Source: Amycolatopsis rifamycinica (lineage in GTDB: Bacteria; Actinomycetota; Actinomycetes; Mycobacteriales; Pseudonocardiaceae). From it: a stretch of DNA of 64,000 nucleotides. Of the stretch, positions 59,119 to 64,000 are shown one piece after another. Made by a program: the position numbers and the translations under genes. How positions within the stretch are numbered: position 1 is the stretch's first letter; each line of letters starts with the position of its first letter. The notes beneath the pieces were generated by a model. It had not been told where the DNA came from and searched no databases. It saw only the letters and a program-made list of their open reading frames with translations. The stretch spans positions 1 through 64,000 of the forward strand of contig NZ_JMQI01000062.1 of assembly GCF_000695625.1 (NCBI RefSeq), in the 5' to 3' direction.

Positions 59119-60008
59119 CGTCGCAGCCAGCTCGTGAACCCCGCGGAGTCGAGCAGCCAGAGCCCCGCGACCACCAGCGTCGCGCCGGTCGTGATGCAGA
59201 CGAGCCCGCCGACGAACTCCCGGCTCGAAAACGCCACCCAGCCCAGCCCGGTCACCGACCAGCCTGTCACCGTCAACAGCGTTCCGGCGAGTGCGTCCCG
59301 GCGGTCCATGAACGAGAACACGACGGCGGCTCCCACCCAGGACGCGCCGCCGACGACGCAGAGCAGGGCGACCACCACGTGGTCACCGATCAGGGTGCAC
59401 CCGGCGATCACCCCGAACACGCCCAGCACGCTGAGCCGAGCCCACGTCATGGGCATCGTCATCAGGGTGTGCACGCCGACGCCGCCAGGTCCCACCAGCC
59501 GGTGCCGGTTGAGCAGGCAGGACAGCCCCAGCAGGGCGACGCCGACCGCGCAGCCGGTGATCAGGACCCGGCCCAGCGGATCTCCGATCTGAGCGGACTC
59601 GGCCGCGACGACCACGCCCAGGGCGAACCCGCTGGTGCCCAGCAAGGTCGCGAGCGCGCTGGCCCGATCGCGCGCGGCCAGCGCGGCGCACACCGCGAAG
59701 ACGGCCGAGGCCACGGCCATCGGGCCGGTCCACGAAGCCGGAGTGGCCACGACCAGCCCGATCCCGGCCACCGTGAGGTGGAGCAGCGCGCGAGGCAGGT
59801 GGGTGGCTATCTCCCGCTCCGGGTCGAGCCGGCCCAGCAGGTGCACGAACAGGGCCACCGCCACGACGGCAGCGACCAGCAGCGGGTGCATCGCGTCGTA
59901 CAGCCCGTTGGTCCCCGCGCCGATCGCCAGCAGGTTCAGGCCTTGGACCTGCCACTGCGGCAGGTGTCCCGGGGGCGGTGCCGGTGGTGCTCCGTCAGCG
60001 GACGCCAT
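59091..60008 (-). CDS. Multi-spanning membrane protein, unknown
   Basis: This protein of about 305 residues has nine to ten predicted hydrophobic segments, starting near LLVAAVVAVALFVHLLG and continuing to the C terminus, where a short basic tail (WLRRQFKPSRTT) lies inside by the positive-inside rule. I see no known transporter motif. The first 30 residues are Pro/Ala-rich and soluble. I favour the ATG at 60008 over a longer start at 60044. I do not recognise the family. Confidence 0.72.
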   Translation of the reverse strand: MASADGAPPAPPPGHLPQWQVQGLNLLAIGAGTNGLYDAMHPLLVAAVVAVALFVHLLGRLDPEREIATHLPRALLHLTVAGIGLVVATPASWTGPMAVASAVFAVCAALAARDRASALATLLGTSGFALGVVVAAESAQIGDPLGRVLITGCAVGVALLGLSCLLNRHRLVGPGGVGVHTLMTMPMTWARLSVLGVFGVIAGCTLIGDHVVVALLCVVGGASWVGAAVVFSFMDRRDALAGTLLTVTGWSVTGLGWVAFSSREFVGGLVCITTGATLVVAGLWLLDSAGFTSWLRRQFKPSRTT

Positions 60009-60122
60009 GGGCCCAGGATCCCCCGGCCGGGGGCACCGCGCCACACCTCGGCCCGACCCTGCCGCGGCTTCGAACGTCCCGAATGAGTCATCCGCGACAC
60101 TCCCGGCCGCCCCGGAAACGCG

Positions 60123-60156
60123 TGAAGGCCACCCCGGTCACCCGGGATGGCCTTCA
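60123..60156 (-). terminator. Terminator of the large GH92 gene
   Basis: TGAAGGCCA (60123-60131) pairs with TGGCCTTCA (60148-60156), and an inner CCCGG/CCGGG pair extends the stem after a mismatch. It lies 17 bp beyond the GH92 stop. Confidence 0.75.
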
Positions 60157-60172
60157 GCGCACTACCGCGGAA

Positions 60173-63100
60173 CTACATCTTCGCGCACTGCCCGACGTTC
60201 GGCCCACGAACCGTGTTCGGCAGGTCGTGGTCGGTCGGTGCCGGCGAGTTGACCGCGCACGCCAGGGGACCGGCGACCGTGCTGGACGTCAGCACCGGTC
60301 CGTGGTTGGCCGTCAGCGCGACCGGGCCGCCGATGTCGGTCAGCTCGATCGACACCGGACCGGTCGCCCCGGTGATCGCCACCGGACCGCTCACCTTCGT
60401 GCGGTTCAGCACCACCTGAGCCGCACCCGTCGCCGCCAGCGGTCCCTTCACAGAACCGCCGCGGACGATCAGCGATGCACCAAGACCGACCGTCACCGGG
60501 CCCGACACCGTCGCGTCCTGCAGGCACACCGTGCCCGACGTGACCGACAGCGGCCCCGGCGAAGCACCCGTGATCGTGCGAGTGCACGCCGCGTCCGGCT
60601 TGCCCAGCAGCTCGAACTCCGCCAGCTGCGCCGGGGCGCCGGTGCTGGTCGCGGTCACCTCGAGCCGGTAGTGGGCGTAGTGCGCCGGGTTCGCCACCTT
60701 GAACGCACGGGTCTGCTGCCGCCAGCTGAACGCCTGGTTCTCCTGCCGGTCGGCCACCGCCCACGTCTTGCCGTCGTAGGACCCCTTCAGCACCCAGCTC
60801 TTCGGGTCACCCGCACCGGTCTGGGACGTCAGCGTGTAGTTCGTGACGGCCTCGTCGGTGTTGTTCAGCTGGTACTGCACGGCGCCGGTGACCGCGGCCT
60901 GGGTGCGCGAGGTGTTGTCCACCAGCGCGGCCGCGTTCGAGCCGTCCGAAGTGGACAGCGTGCCCTTGCCGGGCCCGGTCTCGTCGTGCAGCGGCGCCGG
61001 AGCGGCGTCACCCGTCGTGATCGACTTCGGCGCGTCGTTCGGGCCGGTGCCCCAGGACGACGGGTTCGGGCCCATGTCGAAGTCGATCCGGCCGCCGCGG
61101 GCGATGAGGTCGTGCGGCAGCGACGTCGAGGAGTACGCCTTGCCGTTGACCTTCACACCCTGGACGTAGACGTTCTTCGCGCTGTTCTTCGGCGCGTTGA
61201 TCACCAGGTCCTTGTCGCCGGCCAGGTGGATCGTCGCCTTCTTGAACAGCGGCGACCCGATCGCGTAGTCCGGGCTGCCCATCTGCAGCGGGTAGAAGCC
61301 CAGCGCGCTGAAGGTCCACCACGCCGACTGCTCGCCGTTGTCCTCGTCACCGGCGTAACCCTGGCCGATCTCGCTGCCGGTGTAGAGCCGCGAGAGCGCT
61401 TCGCGGACCTTCTCCTGCGTCTTGGCCGGCTGGCCCGCGTAGTCGTACATGTAGAGCGTGTGGTGCGAGGCCTGGTTGGAGTGGCCCAGCTGGCCCATCC
61501 GCACGTCGCGGGCCTCCCGCATCTCGTGGATCACCCCGCCGTAGGAGCCCGGGAAGTTCGCGGTCTCCTGGTCGGCGAAGAACGCGTCCAGCTTCTTCGC
61601 CAGGCCCGCCTTGCCGCCGTAGAGGTTCGCCAGGCCCTGACCGTCCTGCGGCACGGAGAACGCCATGCCCCAGCCGTTGGTCTCGGTGTAGTCGATGCCC
61701 CACACCCGCGGGTCGTAGTCGGCCGGCGAGCGGCTGAACTTGCCCGCCGCGTCCCGGCCCTGGAAGAACCCGACGCTCGGGTCGAACAGGTTCACGTACT
61801 GCTGGGCCCGGCTGGTGAAGTACTCGTAGTTGGCCAGGTACTCCGCCTTGCGCGGGTCACTCGCCGGAGCTTCGTCGTAAAGCTTCTTCGACAGGTTCGC
61901 GATGCCGTAGTCGTTGACGTAGCCCTCGATCGACCACGAGAACCCGTGGTCGGCCGTGTTGGGCGAGTAGCCGAGGAAGATGCCCTCGTCGATGCCCTTG
62001 CGGCCGACGGCGTTGTTCGGCGGGGTCACCGTCGCGTTCTTCAGCGCCGCGTCGTAGGACGCCTTGACGTCGAAGTTGCGGACGCCCTTGAGGTAGGCGT
62101 CGGCGAAGGCGACGTCGGAGCTGGTGCCGGTCATCAGGTCGGCGTAGCCCGGCGATGACCACCGCGAGATCCAGCCGCCGTCGCGGTACTGCTGCACGAA
62201 CCCGTCGACCATCTTCCCGGCCATGTCCGGCGTGAGCAGCGAATACGCCGGCCAGGTGGTGCGGTAGGTGTCCCAGAACCCGTTGTTGACGTAGGTCTGG
62301 CCGTCGACGATCTTCGCCCCCGTCTGCGTCGGGGTGTCCGCGCCGGTCTTCGGCGAGACGAAGCTCGCGTACTGGTACTTCGGCTTCTCCGGCGTGCCGG
62401 TGTTCTCGAACCCGGAGTTCGGGTAGAGGAACAGCCGGTACAGGTTCGAGTACAGCGTCGTGAGCTGGTCCTTCGACGCGCCCTCGACCTCGATCACCTT
62501 CAGCTGCTCGTCCCAGATCCGCTGCGCGGCGTCCCGGACGGAGTCGAAGGTCGCGTTCGGCGCGATCTCCTGCGCCAGGTTCTTCTTCGCCTGGTCCACG
62601 CTGATCAGCGACGTCGCGATCCGCATGGTCACCGTCTTGTCGGCGCCGGCGGCGAACCGCAGGTAGCCGGCGACGTCGTCGTGGCCCTGCCCGGTGAGCT
62701 TCGCGCCCGCGGTGACCGGCTTGTCGAAGGTGGCGTAGACGAACATCCGCCCCGCCCCGGCCGACAGGCCGCTCTTGACGTCGGTGTAGCCCGACAGCGT
62801 GCCGCCCGCGGTGTCGAGCGTCAGCCCGCCCTGGTTCTTGTAGTTGTCGAAGATCAGGCTGGAGTCGCTGCCCGGGAAGGAGAACCGGAACACCGCCGCG
62901 TGGTCGGTCGGGGCGATCTCGGTCTTGATCCCGTTCTCGAACCGCACCCCGTAGTAGTGCGCGCGAGCGGTCTCGTTGTCGTGCTTGAACGCCAGCGCCC
63001 GCGCGTCGCGGTCGGCGGACGGCACCCCGGCGGCCGCGGACGGCATCACCTGGAAGGTCTGGCGGTCGCCCATCCACGGGCTCGGCTCGTGGCTGACGCT

Positions 63101-64000
63101 GAACGCCTGCAGCTCCGGCAGGTTCTGCTCGTTGTTCTGGCTGTGGTAGTTGTACATCCACCGCACGTCGCCGTTGTCGGCGTTCGCGTCGGTCACCGGG
63201 GTCCAGAAGTTGAACCCGTGCGGCACCGCCGTGGCCGGGAAGTTGTTGCCCCGGGAGAACGTGCCGTTGGCCATCGTGCCGCGCGTGGTGAGCACGTTGT
63301 CGGTCGGGCGGGTGCTGGCCGGCGGGGTCGGCGTCGCCGAGACCTTCACGTCGTCCAGCCAGCCCTGCAGCGCGCCGGGGCCGTCCGGGTTGTCGAAGCC
63401 GACCAGGATCCGGTCGACCGTCTTGCCCTTGGCGACCGTGCCGATCGCCGAGCGCACCAGGTTCCACTGGTTGGTGTAGAGCACCTTGCTCTTGCCCTGG
63501 CCCTCCGGCGTCAGCGGGAAGCCGTACTGGTCGGTCGCGCCGAGGTCGCGCAGCCGGGTGCCGTCGGTGAAGACCAGGTCGATCGCCACGTTGGTGCTCT
63601 GGTACTTCAGGTCACCGGTGATGAACTGCGGCTGCACCTTGTAGGACAGCTCGGTCGAGGCGACGACGGGGATGTCGACGTCGAAGACCTTGTTGTAGGA
63701 CCAGCCGTGGGCCTGGGTCTGGCTGCCGGAGTAGCGGAACGCCTTGAGCCCGGTGAAGCCGACGCGGTTCTTGTTCGTGTACCCGCTGGTCGGGCCGGCG
63801 TCGGTGAAGCTGCGCATGTTCGGCAGCGGCGGCGGCGCGGGCTCGTCGTTGGCCAGCAGCAGCTCCGACAGCTGCAGGATCGGCCCGCCGTTGTTGCGGG
63901 TGATGTCGAGCCGGAAGTACTTGTACGCCGGGGTCGGCGCGGCCAGCGGGTAGTCCTTCTGCTGGAACCGCGCGGTGAACGCCTGATCGGCTTGGGAGTC
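60173..64000 (-). CDS. GH92 family glycoside hydrolase, modular, 5' end beyond window
   Basis: At least 1275 residues are visible and the frame is open to the window edge, so the N terminus (probably with a signal peptide) is missing. Visible parts in order: a discoidin-like domain, a GH92 beta-domain (from about the MRSFTDAG position), and the GH92 catalytic region with MTGTSSDVAFADAYLKG, WSIEGYVNDYGIA and DEDNGEQSAWWTFSALGFYP. A second discoidin-like domain follows, then a C-terminal repeat region of about 100 residues in which GPV or GPL recurs every 19-20 residues. It is expected to remove alpha-linked mannose from glycans outside the cell. Both of its family catalytic blocks look intact. 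Confidence 0.93.
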   Translation of the reverse strand, partial: DSQADQAFTARFQQKDYPLAAPTPAYKYFRLDITRNNGGPILQLSELLLANDEPAPPPLPNMRSFTDAGPTSGYTNKNRVGFTGLKAFRYSGSQTQAHGWSYNKVFDVDIPVVASTELSYKVQPQFITGDLKYQSTNVAIDLVFTDGTRLRDLGATDQYGFPLTPEGQGKSKVLYTNQWNLVRSAIGTVAKGKTVDRILVGFDNPDGPGALQGWLDDVKVSATPTPPASTRPTDNVLTTRGTMANGTFSRGNNFPATAVPHGFNFWTPVTDANADNGDVRWMYNYHSQNNEQNLPELQAFSVSHEPSPWMGDRQTFQVMPSAAAGVPSADRDARALAFKHDNETARAHYYGVRFENGIKTEIAPTDHAAVFRFSFPGSDSSLIFDNYKNQGGLTLDTAGGTLSGYTDVKSGLSAGAGRMFVYATFDKPVTAGAKLTGQGHDDVAGYLRFAAGADKTVTMRIATSLISVDQAKKNLAQEIAPNATFDSVRDAAQRIWDEQLKVIEVEGASKDQLTTLYSNLYRLFLYPNSGFENTGTPEKPKYQYASFVSPKTGADTPTQTGAKIVDGQTYVNNGFWDTYRTTWPAYSLLTPDMAGKMVDGFVQQYRDGGWISRWSSPGYADLMTGTSSDVAFADAYLKGVRNFDVKASYDAALKNATVTPPNNAVGRKGIDEGIFLGYSPNTADHGFSWSIEGYVNDYGIANLSKKLYDEAPASDPRKAEYLANYEYFTSRAQQYVNLFDPSVGFFQGRDAAGKFSRSPADYDPRVWGIDYTETNGWGMAFSVPQDGQGLANLYGGKAGLAKKLDAFFADQETANFPGSYGGVIHEMREARDVRMGQLGHSNQASHHTLYMYDYAGQPAKTQEKVREALSRLYTGSEIGQGYAGDEDNGEQSAWWTFSALGFYPLQMGSPDYAIGSPLFKKATIHLAGDKDLVINAPKNSAKNVYVQGVKVNGKAYSSTSLPHDLIARGGRIDFDMGPNPSSWGTGPNDAPKSITTGDAAPAPLHDETGPGKGTLSTSDGSNAAALVDNTSRTQAAVTGAVQYQLNNTDEAVTNYTLTSQTGAGDPKSWVLKGSYDGKTWAVADRQENQAFSWRQQTRAFKVANPAHYAHYRLEVTATSTGAPAQLAEFELLGKPDAACTRTITGASPGPLSVTSGTVCLQDATVSGPVTVGLGASLIVRGGSVKGPLAATGAAQVVLNRTKVSGPVAITGATGPVSIELTDIGGPVALTANHGPVLTSSTVAGPLACAVNSPAPTDHDLPNTVRGPNVGQCAKM

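Overview
The window is chromosomal DNA from a high-GC actinomycete. An Amycolatopsis-like member of the Pseudonocardiaceae is my best guess; this rests on family content and base composition only, with no marker gene to confirm it. Supporting points are very strong G/C third-position bias, many GTG starts, rare TTA codons, an F420-type LLM oxidoreductase, and actinobacterial families such as DUF574 methyltransferases, DUF5703, DUF4328, DUF4360 and ALF-repeat proteins. I see no rRNA, tRNA, insertion sequence, prophage or CRISPR array.

Layout. 0-9.6 kb: a thiolase divergent from an HxlR regulator, then a carbohydrate block with a secreted GH87-type alpha-1,3-glucanase, an NmrA-like protein, a Tat-exported GH95 fucosidase and a HAD hydrolase. 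9.6-21.8 kb: a catabolic island. A LacI regulator and a class III CoA-transferase face a tightly coupled run of hydantoinase/oxoprolinase A and B, a Gfo/Idh/MocA dehydrogenase, a FAD amine oxidase, an MHS-family transporter and a divergent gamma-glutamyltransferase. Twin LacI-type palindromes lie between the two arms. A decayed CitE-like gene sits beside it.

21.8-27.4 kb: accessory genes (DUF574 methyltransferase, ALF-repeat secreted protein, DUF2238 protein, DJ-1/PfpI protein with LysR partner) and two eroded loci. 27.6-33.3 kb: a compact cluster of three different ATP-grasp ligases, an MFS exporter and a non-canonical cysteine-synthase-like PLP enzyme. It looks like an NRPS-independent peptide pathway and is the best candidate for an undescribed system. 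33.4-43.4 kb: regulator/enzyme pairs (SDR/HxlR, ArsR/SRPBCC and others), an M20 peptidase with an unusual Asp-nucleophile alpha/beta hydrolase, and a lipoprotein/DUF5703 pair. 43.5-50.8 kb: more conserved genes (LLM oxidoreductase, uppP, histidine phosphatase, M3 peptidase, clpP, mdh, MarR).

50.8-64 kb: an NTF2-like protein, a DUF4360 secreted protein, an FUSC-type membrane protein coupled to a GH92 mannosidase, RidA divergent from a WYL regulator, a multi-spanning membrane protein, and a second, secreted-type GH92 protein cut by the window end. Together with GH87 and GH95 this suggests scavenging of fungal or plant glycans.

Two sequence-level patterns cut across genes. The first is an AT-rich 16-mer, GTATAACGnCnTATwC, seen three times (22.7, 42.1 and 48.3 kb), twice in convergent intergenic gaps just before a terminator and once inside a gene where it forces a TTA codon. 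The second is a set of probable leaderless genes with a TANNNT box 6-8 nt before the start codon.
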